DNA from: Pseudomonadales bacterium
GTDB lineage: Bacteria > Pseudomonadota > Gammaproteobacteria > Pseudomonadales > Ketobacteraceae
Assembly (NCBI GenBank): GCA_002708905.1
Contig: PAPM01000023.1
Span: forward strand, 186,001 to 250,000
Direction of reading: 5' to 3'
DNA length: 64,000 nt
Part shown: positions 54,896 through 63,525 of the stretch, piece after piece
Numbering within the stretch: the first letter of the stretch is position 1
Layout: the number at the start of each line of letters is the position of its first letter
Notes under the pieces: model-generated
What the model was told of the DNA's origin: nothing
The model's database searches: none
What the model saw: only the letters and a program-made list of their open reading frames with translations
Made by a program: the position numbers and the translations under genes

Positions 54896-54907
54896 AGGGG
54901 CTTCTTC

Positions 54908-57025
54908 TCATTCAACACTCAGCTCAAATGTTTCTTCGCACTGCAGGCGCAACAGCTGGTGCTGCTGTCGCTCTTCAGCCAAGTGTTCAATCAACGCCTT
55001 TACAGTGGGATAACGCAACATCTCGATGACCGGAATCGGCCGGCCAACCCGTTCTTGAAGACGCTCCACCAGCTCTACCGCCTCCACTGAATCCATGCCC
55101 AGATCGACGAAGGTTAAATCCAGAGATACATGATGGGCATCCACATCCAGCTTTTCCGCCACCCACAGCTGCACTTCCTGACCGAGTTCCTCCTGCCAAT
55201 CCCGATGGGTAAGCTCTTCGGCAACAGACGTTATAGTTGATTTCTTTCGCGACTCTTGAGTGGTGCCGGGGCGCCAAATACACAATGGCGTCAGCGAACC
55301 ATCGCGGTACCGTTGTCGCGCCTCAACCCGCTGCAGTTTACCGCTGGAAGTCCGCGGCAACTCATTGGGCGGAAGCAGCACAATCACCGTCGGCAACACA
55401 CCATGGCGGGATGCCACTGCGCGAGCGGCCATGGCAGCAACCAGGGCAAGATCAGTGTCTCGATTTCCGTTTCGCTCCAGTTCCTGCAAAATGACCAGTT
55501 GCTCCCGCCCACTGCCCGGCAAACCAAACGCCGCGCCACCCCGTGGCCGAAAATCCCCGTGGCTGGCTTGCACGGTCTGCTCGATATCCTGGGGATAAAG
55601 ATTGCGACCGGCCACGATAATAAGCTCCTTAATACGACCGGTGACATACAGCTCATCCCGCCAGCGGAATCCCAAATCCCCTGTCCGTAAATAACATTCT
55701 GAAGGAACTTCATTCTCGATCCGGGCCTGGAAGGTGCTTTTCGACAATGCCTGTTTGGCCCAGTAACCCCGGGCCACCGACGGGCCGCGCACCCAGATTT
55801 CACCCACCTCCCCCTCGGCACAAGGCAAGCAGGTGTCCGGCCGCACGGTTCTGATCTCCGTGCCGTCTGCAACCCGACCACTACTAACCAGGCTCTGCTG
55901 TGGATCAGGTGAATGTTCACCCGGCGCCGCAAACCGCCCCTGCTGCAAAGCCTGCTGATCCGCCGCCAGAATGCGGGCACCCCGCCCCGCCGGCGACCCG
56001 CTTACGAACAGACTCGCTTCCGCCAGGCCGTAACAGGGAAAGAATGCGTTGGCGTCAAAACCACAATCAGCAAACCGCGCCGCAAAACGCTGGGTAACCT
56101 CCGCCTGGATTGGTTCCGCTCCGTTGTACGCCACCTTCCAGCAGGAGAGATCCAAATTCTGAAGTTGACCGTCAGAAATTCTCTGCAGGCAATATTCGAA
56201 GGCAAAGTTGGGACCTCCACTGATATGGGCACGCTGGACGGACACCGATTTAAGCCAGATTTCAGGGCGGCGCAGAAAAGTCGTTGGTGCCATCAGTGTC
56301 ACCTGGGCGCCGGCAAAAATCGGCGCCAGAATGCCGCCAATCAAGCCCATATCATGGAATGGTGGTAACCAGCACACAGAGCGCAATTCTTCCAACCACT
56401 CAACCATTGGGTTGTCTCGCAGAAAGCCCTGCAGGATCTGAGCAAAGTTGGCCAGCAGGTTGGCATGAGACACTACCACTCCCTTGGGGTGCCCGGTTGA
56501 ACCGGAAGTATATTGCAGAAAAGCGACATCATCCGGTTGGGCCCGGAATGGCACAAAACCAAGAGGAAAAGTCGTGTCCTGCACATCATCGATACTGATG
56601 CGGGGTACATCCCAGGTAACGCCCAGCCCACTTTGCCAGCCGGTGACGATGGGTAGCAAGCTGTTGCTGGATAGAATGGCGCCCGCCTGGCAGTCCACGG
56701 CAATCTTTCCCAGACGCTGCAGGTCCTTGGTACCGGTAGGAGGATAAGCAGGCACCGGAATGGCCCCGGCATACAAGCAACCGAAAAAAGCCCGGATGTA
56801 GTCCAACCCGGGCAGAAACAATAACAACACCGTGCGACCAGCCAATCCCTGATCCTGTAAAGACGCGCCGATCTGGCAAGCAGACTGGTTCAGCTCCCGA
56901 AAAGTCAATTGTTCCGCCACCTCGCCGTTACTGCTGACGAAATTGGCATACACGGCCCGTCCACTGCTCTGTGCCCGCTGTATCAGCATATCAACCAGGC
57001 TGCTGTAGGAAGGCATCAGGATCAT
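54908..57025 (-). CDS. Fatty acyl-AMP ligase with C-terminal acyl carrier domain
   Basis: A roughly 705-residue two-domain protein. Residues up to about 580 form an adenylating domain of the FAAL type, with the AMP-binding core LQYTSGSTGHPKGVVVSH, the N-terminal FLPGLDYIRAFFGCLYAGAIPVP and the C-terminal RTSSGKLQRVEARQRY (catalytic Lys). The last 85 residues are a phosphopantetheine carrier with attachment Ser in DLGMDSVEAVEL. FAALs activate fatty acids as acyl-AMP and load them onto a carrier rather than CoA. ATG 57025 is preceded by AGGAG; the frame is open to 57055. Operon with the XdhC-like gene. Confidence 0.92.
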   Translation of the reverse strand: MILMPSYSSLVDMLIQRAQSSGRAVYANFVSSNGEVAEQLTFRELNQSACQIGASLQDQGLAGRTVLLLFLPGLDYIRAFFGCLYAGAIPVPAYPPTGTKDLQRLGKIAVDCQAGAILSSNSLLPIVTGWQSGLGVTWDVPRISIDDVQDTTFPLGFVPFRAQPDDVAFLQYTSGSTGHPKGVVVSHANLLANFAQILQGFLRDNPMVEWLEELRSVCWLPPFHDMGLIGGILAPIFAGAQVTLMAPTTFLRRPEIWLKSVSVQRAHISGGPNFAFEYCLQRISDGQLQNLDLSCWKVAYNGAEPIQAEVTQRFAARFADCGFDANAFFPCYGLAEASLFVSGSPAGRGARILAADQQALQQGRFAAPGEHSPDPQQSLVSSGRVADGTEIRTVRPDTCLPCAEGEVGEIWVRGPSVARGYWAKQALSKSTFQARIENEVPSECYLRTGDLGFRWRDELYVTGRIKELIIVAGRNLYPQDIEQTVQASHGDFRPRGGAAFGLPGSGREQLVILQELERNGNRDTDLALVAAMAARAVASRHGVLPTVIVLLPPNELPRTSSGKLQRVEARQRYRDGSLTPLCIWRPGTTQESRKKSTITSVAEELTHRDWQEELGQEVQLWVAEKLDVDAHHVSLDLTFVDLGMDSVEAVELVERLQERVGRPIPVIEMLRYPTVKALIEHLAEERQQHQLLRLQCEETFELSVE

Positions 57026-57193
57026 AACAGGAAAGCTCCTATGAGAATGATACAAGAATTAAATCAATTTGAAGGCAAAGACAACAAGCGACTATTCAGG
57101 CAATTTCCGTTCAGTTTCGGCAATTTGACTATAGCTTTCTTGGGACGTGGATGATTGAAATGGTGCGCGCAAAACATGAATGCCATCAGATGT

Positions 57194-58174
57194 TCATTTG
57201 CTACTGCTGAGCTTCCGATACTGGTTTGGGGTCATACCCGTTTTTATTTTAAACAAACGGCGGAAGTAAGTGCTGTCCCTATAACCCACCAGATCACAGA
57301 TCCTCTCTATCGGCAACTTGGTCATTTCCAGCGCTTCCTTAGCGCGCTGAATACGCACCTCTTGAATGAAATGCATAACCGATTCCCGATTGGCTGATTT
57401 AAAGCGTCTGGCCAGCGAACTTTCACTCAAACCGAACTCGATGGCAACACGGGAAACCAGATTATCTTCGGAAATATGTTCAGCTATCCAGGCCTGGGCT
57501 TTAGTGACGATGGCGTCCTGGATCCGATTGGAAAACCGGCTTTCTGGCAGCCGTCCGCCAAATCGCTTGTAACCGTTGAAAATAAACAACTCAGCGGTTT
57601 TCGCGGAAAATACTTTCCCGTATTTACGCTCAAGAATCTCGGTCGCCAGGCAGATCCAGTCAGAATCTGAAGCCGCGCTATAGAGCTGCTCATCACAGTG
57701 AATGGGGGCCTGGAGCTTTACACTCACCAATGGATAAGCATCCGAGAACAGATAGGCATAGGACTTGTTCAGAGCCGATACGCGATAATTGAGCAGGCCG
57801 GTTTCCGCCAACAGAAATGCACCTGTACCCACCGTCGCAATTTCGGCGCCATGCTGGAACTGATCCTTGATCCAACGCTGCATATCTTTACGCTGAAGAT
57901 AGCTAAAGGCATCGTCCACCATCAGGGACGGAATCCACACCACATCAAATTGTTCCGCTGTAGAAACATCGTGCGTCGGACTGATGCGAATGTCATTTAA
58001 CTCGATTGCATGCTCCAGGCTTTCCCCCACCAGCGCAACCTGTGGTCTGAGGCTGTTGGCTTGACCAGTCCTGTGCTGATAGATCGTCTGGCAACGACTG
58101 AACACGTCCAGCGGTTCGATAATGGAATGAGGGAAAGCTTCCGGTATCACAACAATCGCCACTTTGAGCATCAT
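57194..58174 (-). CDS. GlxA/FtrA-type AraC regulator with DJ-1/PfpI-like domain
   Basis: A 326-residue regulator. Residues 1-190 resemble the class I glutamine amidotransferase-like (DJ-1/PfpI) sensor (MMLKVAIVVIPEAFPHSIIEPLDVF, QHGAEIATVGTGAFLLAETGLL), where the usual catalytic Cys position reads Gly-Thr-Gly, so it is non-enzymatic. Residues 215-326 form the AraC domain (SRVAIEFGLSESSLARRF and IERICDLVGYRDSTYFRRLF). It lies upstream of the FAAL operon on the same strand with 168 bases between, and may activate it. The AraC remnant at 33478 resembles its second HTH. Confidence 0.9.
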   Translation of the reverse strand: MMLKVAIVVIPEAFPHSIIEPLDVFSRCQTIYQHRTGQANSLRPQVALVGESLEHAIELNDIRISPTHDVSTAEQFDVVWIPSLMVDDAFSYLQRKDMQRWIKDQFQHGAEIATVGTGAFLLAETGLLNYRVSALNKSYAYLFSDAYPLVSVKLQAPIHCDEQLYSAASDSDWICLATEILERKYGKVFSAKTAELFIFNGYKRFGGRLPESRFSNRIQDAIVTKAQAWIAEHISEDNLVSRVAIEFGLSESSLARRFKSANRESVMHFIQEVRIQRAKEALEMTKLPIERICDLVGYRDSTYFRRLFKIKTGMTPNQYRKLSSSK

Positions 58175-58589
58175 ACGCTGCGCCTCTTACCTATTGCTTG
58201 CGAATTTTTGTTATTGCGTTTGCCTACTTGCTTATTGCCAGCAATATAGAATTCGGCGACTGCGCAGTCAACCACAAACTAAACTCACCAGTACCCACAT
58301 CAAAGTGAAATCAATTTTTATCCCTATTTAATCAGGAATTTAATCAAAACAAAAAATTGCATTCTCATCATTCAGTAAACGCACAAGTACCCGCCTACAG
58401 ACCAAAGCCCTCCGGGCCGGAACGCTATTTTAACGCCCCAATGCCATAACCAATGCCATAACACGGTATATCCGCGGTGCGGATTTAGTCCCAGCTTTGC
58501 CTGAATACAACCTTGCGCACCTCAAGACTACGTGGCGCAATGCTCCGTTGAAGTCATAAAAAAGCAAGAACAACACATGAGGATTCAGA
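58175..58589. other. Divergent intergenic region with small repeats
   Basis: This 415-base region contains no convincing gene. It contains a 12-base palindrome GACTGCGCAGTC (58258-58269), an AT-rich stretch (58300-58370), a tandem pair CCAATGCCATAA (58438-58449 and 58450-58461) and a short dyad ATCCGC-GGT-GCGGAT (58470-58484). Any of these could be regulator sites for the divergent genes; none is identifiable. Confidence 0.5.
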
Positions 58590-59840
58590 ATGATGATTTC
58601 GCCTGGCAGCAAACAAACTTTCCGTAGCAGTATGCTGACCATAGGTATTCTCCTGCTCACGGGAATCAGTGGTTGCGAAAAAGTTGAAAAGTACGTCGTC
58701 ACCATTAACAAGCCCGACAAGGTCTGGGATAGTTATACCCTACCCTCCAGCGCACTGGGCGGATACACACCGGTAATCGACATGGAGGGTAACGTCGTCA
58801 CCCATTACGACTGTGGCGGCAACCCATCGAAGCTATTGCCTGATTCCTCGATCCTTTGCTACGCATCCAAAATTGGTGGCTTTGTCCAAAAAACCTTGCG
58901 CCAAATGTCCCCAGACGGTCAGGTATTATGGGAATTCAACGACTGGGACGGAGATTCCGCCAGACAACACCACGACTTTCAGTTCGCCGGTGGTAATCCC
59001 GTCGGGTATTACGTTCCCGACATGGACATGATCGGGCCCGCTGCGGGCGGCAACATGCTGGTACTTAGCTACCTGACACATAAGCGCTCCGAACAGGACA
59101 TCCGTAAAGGTAGATTAATCGATAGCGTACTATACGATATTGATGCCAGTGGCAACCTACTATGGCAATGGCATGCCATAGATCATATTGATGAAATGGG
59201 TTTCAGCGAATCAGCACTGAAAGATCTCGAACGCGGAATCCTGGAATCCGATTGGTTGCACTTGAACACCGCTTCCTATATCGGCCCCAACAAGTGGTAC
59301 TCGGAACAGGGAGACGAACGCTTTCATCCGGATAACATTATGATTGGGTCACCCAATGCACGCTGGATAGCCATCATCAGCAAGGTCACCGGCGACATCG
59401 TATGGCGCCTTGGACCCGATTATTCACCCGGCAATCCCGGCGCGGATTTTAACGGCTTAAACTTTTCCCATGCCGCTCACATCATCCCGGAAGGGTTGCC
59501 CGGTGCCGGAAATTTACTGGTATTCGACAACGGGAAAGCATCCGGTTACGGCGACCAGCACGCCCGCGGCCGTCGCTCGCGCACACTGGAGATCAACCCG
59601 ATCGATTTTTCTGTGGTTTGGGAATTCAAACATCCTCGCAGCAGCCCGATCATGGGTAATGTCCAACGCTTACCCAACGGCAACACCTTCATTACTGAGG
59701 GTGTGTCGGGGGTAATGCTGGAAGTGACCCCGGAGAAAGAAGTTGTGTGGCAGGCTCGGGGCTGGCCGCTATACCGAGCCTATCGAGTTCCGAAAGACTG
59801 GGTTCAAACGAATACTCTGTTCACCGATATACAGAAATAA
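58590..59840 (+). CDS. Arylsulfotransferase (ASST)-family lipoprotein
   Basis: A 416-residue predicted lipoprotein (lipobox GISGC, Cys29) of the arylsulfate sulfotransferase propeller family. Family features are QHHDFQ near blade 1, WLHLNTASYIGPN, HPDNIMIGSPNARWIAIISK, FSHAAHIIPEG and NLLVFDNG. Characterised ASSTs move sulfate from a phenolic sulfate to another phenol without PAPS. The catalytic His of E. coli AssT cannot be fixed by eye, so activity is uncertain, and many family members have other roles. GAGGA precedes the ATG pair. It ends two bases from the end of the convergent PAPS-type sulfotransferase. Confidence 0.82.
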   Translation: MMISPGSKQTFRSSMLTIGILLLTGISGCEKVEKYVVTINKPDKVWDSYTLPSSALGGYTPVIDMEGNVVTHYDCGGNPSKLLPDSSILCYASKIGGFVQKTLRQMSPDGQVLWEFNDWDGDSARQHHDFQFAGGNPVGYYVPDMDMIGPAAGGNMLVLSYLTHKRSEQDIRKGRLIDSVLYDIDASGNLLWQWHAIDHIDEMGFSESALKDLERGILESDWLHLNTASYIGPNKWYSEQGDERFHPDNIMIGSPNARWIAIISKVTGDIVWRLGPDYSPGNPGADFNGLNFSHAAHIIPEGLPGAGNLLVFDNGKASGYGDQHARGRRSRTLEINPIDFSVVWEFKHPRSSPIMGNVQRLPNGNTFITEGVSGVMLEVTPEKEVVWQARGWPLYRAYRVPKDWVQTNTLFTDIQK

Positions 59841-59842
59841 TC

Positions 59843-60982
59843 TTAAGCTGGATTTGACTGCTGCGCTTCGGCAGGCTTCCTATGCGCCAGGGATGGCCCA
59901 TTCTCGAGGAAAGCGTCATAGATCACTGCATAATCCCGCCGAATACGCTCCTTGGTCAGGCCAAATCGAGCCAGATCATACTCATGCGCACTCCGGTAAC
60001 TGCGTTGCTTTTCCGCTATCTGCTGAATCTGCTGCTGCATCTCAGCCGATGGCCCCACATCGACAAAACGCAGGATCTCTTCCATTACGACATCAAACTG
60101 TTGCATCAAACGGGGAAAGGTGACGATATACAAATTATGGGAAGGAATCCTGCCCTTTGTATAATCTTCATGAAACCGCAAACTCAACCGCAGCAGCGCA
60201 GCATACATTTTTTCGATGTAATGCTGGCGCTGATCCGATGGTAGTGACCAGAAGCCAAAACGGGCGTCAAGCACGCCGGTCACCAGGCTCAGTCCGGAAG
60301 GCACAGTTTCCAACGGGTCGCGCACCATGTACAGAACCTTTGCGTCCGGAAAACGTTGTAGAAATTCTGGCAAACGCAAAGACAGTGAAAACAGCTTCGC
60401 CACCACCCGCTTGCGCTTTTCACTCACTAAATTACGACGCCACATGGCTTCATACCAGTCGAAATCCCGTTCCGCACTCGCCACAAAGCGACGCTCAAAT
60501 TCATCCAGAGTTTCTGTCTTCGACCATGCGTAGAAAAATCCGTACAAGAACAGTCCGTCAAAATAGCGAAACAGCAATGAAGGATCATCCGTTTCAATGG
60601 CCGTAAGATTGGTCTCATGGGCTGCATGGGCGTGATGACGGGCTGGGCTGATCTTTTCCAGCAACGGCAACAATGGTTTAAGAGGCGTTTGTAATGTTGG
60701 GGAAGGATACAGCATTTTCCAAACGCGCATCCCGGCTCCAAGATCGTTGTCCACCAAAAAGCGGTGGAGAAACGTTGTGCCGCTCCGGGGATTACCCACA
60801 ATCACAATAGGACTGGTTATCCTGGTGCGGCGCAAAGCCGGATAGAACACATAATCAAGCACCAATCCGATCGTCACCAATCCATGCAGCAGCAGAAACC
60901 CTGCGAACGTCACCAAAGGTGATAGGCGCTGATTGAACTGGTTCGAAACAATGCCATAAGCAGTAAACATACGACGCAACAT
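59843..60982 (-). CDS. PAPS-dependent sulfotransferase family protein
   Basis: A 379-residue protein of the Sulfotransfer_3-like family. The 5'-phosphosulfate loop is GNPRSGTTFLHRF from Gly63, and the 3'-phosphate-binding region KVLYMVRDPLETVPSGLSL is intact (Arg and Ser). An N-terminal hydrophobic segment (about 24-48) suggests membrane association. It should transfer sulfate from PAPS to a hydroxyl of a lipid-like acceptor. GGGAG precedes the ATG. It lies 33 bases downstream of the FabH-like gene on the same strand, so the two probably act together. Confidence 0.9.
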   Translation of the reverse strand: MLRRMFTAYGIVSNQFNQRLSPLVTFAGFLLLHGLVTIGLVLDYVFYPALRRTRITSPIVIVGNPRSGTTFLHRFLVDNDLGAGMRVWKMLYPSPTLQTPLKPLLPLLEKISPARHHAHAAHETNLTAIETDDPSLLFRYFDGLFLYGFFYAWSKTETLDEFERRFVASAERDFDWYEAMWRRNLVSEKRKRVVAKLFSLSLRLPEFLQRFPDAKVLYMVRDPLETVPSGLSLVTGVLDARFGFWSLPSDQRQHYIEKMYAALLRLSLRFHEDYTKGRIPSHNLYIVTFPRLMQQFDVVMEEILRFVDVGPSAEMQQQIQQIAEKQRSYRSAHEYDLARFGLTKERIRRDYAVIYDAFLENGPSLAHRKPAEAQQSNPA

Positions 60983-61015
60983 TTCTTTTCTCCCCCAACA
61001 TTTTTTAAGTTCGAA

Positions 61016-61972
61016 TTACCATTGCAGCAAGGCAAAGGCAATGGATAAACCCGCACCTGTCCCACCAATCAGGACCCGGTCGCCCCGTCGCAACCGGCCC
61101 TGCTCATTGGCAATCGCCAGCGTCATTGGAATCGACGCCGCTACACAGTTGCCGTGGTCTGCGACGATATTAACTATCTTTTCTCGAGGAAATCCAAGTT
61201 TGACGAACGCCTCCATGCCCGGACCGGAAGCCTGATGCAGGATAAATAAATCGATATCCTCAAACGTGAGCCCGTTACGCTCAAACAGAGTTCGCAATAC
61301 CTGGGATATATGCATCAACACCATTCGGAATACCTTAGGGCCCTGCATATTGAAAAGATTGTCCTCGCTGCTGGTCTCCGGATGTCCGGGGGGACGTCGC
61401 GTACCACCACCGCGGAATTCCGTCAGTTCAGAACCTTCCGGCCAGGTATACATAATCCAGTCAAGCACTGCGCTTTCGCCCTGGCTTTGCTCAATCAGCG
61501 CTGCCGCGGCGCCATCGCCGAAAAGCGCAGCGCTTTCCGGCTGTTCCAGGTTACGCCAGGGTGTACCGGCTTCCGCAGAAACCACCAGAATGCGCCGATA
61601 AATTCCCGCCTGGATCAAACCTGACGCATTCAGCAGGGCCACCACAAATGAAAGACAGGTTGCATGCACAGACCAACAAGGCACACCCTCCCACTCCAGT
61701 GCTTTCTGGATAAACACGGCACTATCGGGTATCAGTTGCACCGGCGTCAGTGACGCGTTAATAATGCAATCCGGCCGGGGACCATCTCCGATTGTAGCCA
61801 ACACCGCTTTGGCAGCCAGAACATCCATTCCCTCTTCAGCAACCCTCCGTTGATGCACACCTGTACGGGACAAAATCCATTCCTCACTGCGACCGATCAA
61901 ATTAGACAATTCAGCGGACGACTGAATCCGTGGGGGCAAATACAACCCAGTGGAAGAAATACAGATTTGCAT
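61016..61972 (-). CDS. FabH-like 3-oxoacyl-ACP synthase III
   Basis: A 318-residue thiolase-fold condensing enzyme. The KASIII triad is present: Cys106 in VHATCLSFV, His in FILHQASGPGM and Asn in VADHGNCVAAS. The C-terminal GDRVLIGGTGAGLSIAFAL is typical. It condenses an acyl starter with malonyl-ACP, or performs a related acyl transfer. The ATG at 61972 gives the usual N-terminus (MQICISSTGLYLPPRI) without a strong ribosome site; the frame is open to 62032. It is not in a fab cluster but ahead of a sulfotransferase, so it is probably a specialised rather than housekeeping FabH. Confidence 0.92.
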   Translation of the reverse strand: MQICISSTGLYLPPRIQSSAELSNLIGRSEEWILSRTGVHQRRVAEEGMDVLAAKAVLATIGDGPRPDCIINASLTPVQLIPDSAVFIQKALEWEGVPCWSVHATCLSFVVALLNASGLIQAGIYRRILVVSAEAGTPWRNLEQPESAALFGDGAAAALIEQSQGESAVLDWIMYTWPEGSELTEFRGGGTRRPPGHPETSSEDNLFNMQGPKVFRMVLMHISQVLRTLFERNGLTFEDIDLFILHQASGPGMEAFVKLGFPREKIVNIVADHGNCVAASIPMTLAIANEQGRLRRGDRVLIGGTGAGLSIAFALLQW

Positions 61973-62178
61973 AAGGGAACGTCTCTTTTGATTTTTTGTT
62001 TGCTCGTAATCTACCCAATTCCCTCCACCCAAACAATGGACAAAAATGACCCTGTTTTGAGGCTCATATCCAAATTACCATGAGTGTTTAATGTGATGTA
62101 GAGGAATGATAATCACTGGGAATACTTGTTACCCAACTCAAACAAAAAAACGTAGCAGGCATATGGAGCTTAGTCGTC

Positions 62179-63429
62179 ATGAAATATCTTAAATATTCTA
62201 TTTACTTAGTATCAACCTTTGCAGGCTTAGTTACGCCGGCTTTCGCAGAAATCGGATCTGAATTAGAGGATTTCTTTAACACTAACATTGAACCTCAAAT
62301 GCAGTTGTGTAGTGCATGCCATATTCCCAATGGACTGGCTGATATTGAAGGGGGAGATGGCTTTCTCTTGTATTCTGATAGAACTCATTACCAGAGCTTT
62401 TTTGATGCATGGACTCTGTTGGGAGAAGGCGTTCATAACAACCCACTACTTGTTATGAATTCCGATCCAACGCTAAACCATACGGGATTTCAAAACTGGC
62501 CAACTACTTCAGCTATCTACGAAAATGTAGCTCGATTACTGACATGCTGGGATACACCTGACTTGTGCTCGATAACCCCCCCTCCCCATAGCGCAGATTT
62601 AGCGATATCTATCGCAGGTAATGACGGAGAAAACAATGACGGCGTGATCCGCTACACTATTACCGTAACGAATTCAGGGCCCGGTACAGCGGATAGCTTG
62701 GAGATAGGCCACCACCTTCCCGTGCTGGTAACGCTAAGTGAAGTCACACCCAGCTCAATTGCTTTTACATCAGATGACGACGAAGTTACATTTTATCTTG
62801 ATGCCCTACCGAAGGGCTCCAGCCAAACTATTGGCGTGGCAGTGAACACCGACACCACCAATAATACCAAGATGATATTTACCAGCACAGTCAGCGCTAT
62901 AACGGAAGATACAAACCCTGAAAATAACACCAGCACAGAGTATTTTGGGGGCGGGATTGTAAACACCGAAGCTGATCTCTCCATATCCATGACCGGTCAT
63001 AATGGAAAAAACGAGGACGGTGTGATCAATTACACCATTACTGTGCGAAACGCTGGACCCGATACCGCAGATTCCCTGGTTATATCACACAAGCTTCCAG
63101 CACGAGTAGAGCTCAGTACAGTGAAACCAAGCACCGTTGAGTACACATCAGATGGCGATTTAATCATTTTCAATCTTGATTCCCTGGACAAGGGAACCAG
63201 TCAAAGTATCAATATCACAGTCAAGACGGCAACGGACAATAAAGACAAAATGAATTTTACTGCCTCTGTAATCGCGGAAACGCAGGACCCCAATCTGGCA
63301 AACAACTCAAGTGAAGAAAAGTTCGGTGGCAGCATTAACTGGTTGATCATCGCTTTACTGGGATTAATTTATGTAGAGCGCGCCTTAACAAGGGTAAAGG
63401 CAACATCATATCGCGCTCACGGCTTATAA
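62179..63429 (+). CDS. Secreted protein: haem-c motif, two DUF11 repeats, GG-TM-basic tail
   Basis: A 416-residue exported protein. After a signal peptide (about 1-23) a roughly 110-residue domain carries one CxxCH haem-c site, C44-S-A-C-H48. Two DUF11-type immunoglobulin-like repeats follow (about 138-260 and 264-385), each starting ADL-x-IS and containing YTITV-x-N-x-GP-x-TADSL, each ending in FGG. The C-terminus is GGS, a hydrophobic helix (INWLIIALLGLIYV) and basic residues, like a GlyGly-CTERM sorting signal read by rhombosortase. GGAG precedes the ATG. Its codon use and AT content differ visibly from the core genes. Function unknown; probably surface-exposed and possibly redox-active. 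Confidence 0.82.
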   Translation: MKYLKYSIYLVSTFAGLVTPAFAEIGSELEDFFNTNIEPQMQLCSACHIPNGLADIEGGDGFLLYSDRTHYQSFFDAWTLLGEGVHNNPLLVMNSDPTLNHTGFQNWPTTSAIYENVARLLTCWDTPDLCSITPPPHSADLAISIAGNDGENNDGVIRYTITVTNSGPGTADSLEIGHHLPVLVTLSEVTPSSIAFTSDDDEVTFYLDALPKGSSQTIGVAVNTDTTNNTKMIFTSTVSAITEDTNPENNTSTEYFGGGIVNTEADLSISMTGHNGKNEDGVINYTITVRNAGPDTADSLVISHKLPARVELSTVKPSTVEYTSDGDLIIFNLDSLDKGTSQSINITVKTATDNKDKMNFTASVIAETQDPNLANNSSEEKFGGSINWLIIALLGLIYVERALTRVKATSYRAHGL

Positions 63430-63454
63430 AAATGCATTAATGCCCACTTGAAAG

Positions 63455-63480
63455 CAGCGCTGCCCGTCAGCGCTGTTTCT
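63455..63480 (+). terminator. Probable terminator after the DUF11 gene
   Basis: An 8-bp stem made from two CAGCGCTG copies (63455-63462 and 63468-63475) around CCCGT, followed by TTTCT. CAGCGCTG is itself a palindrome. The T run is short, so efficiency is uncertain. Confidence 0.6.
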
Positions 63481-63525
63481 ATTTCAGCAATATATTTTAT
63501 AACAAAGACCAAACAGGCTATTCCT

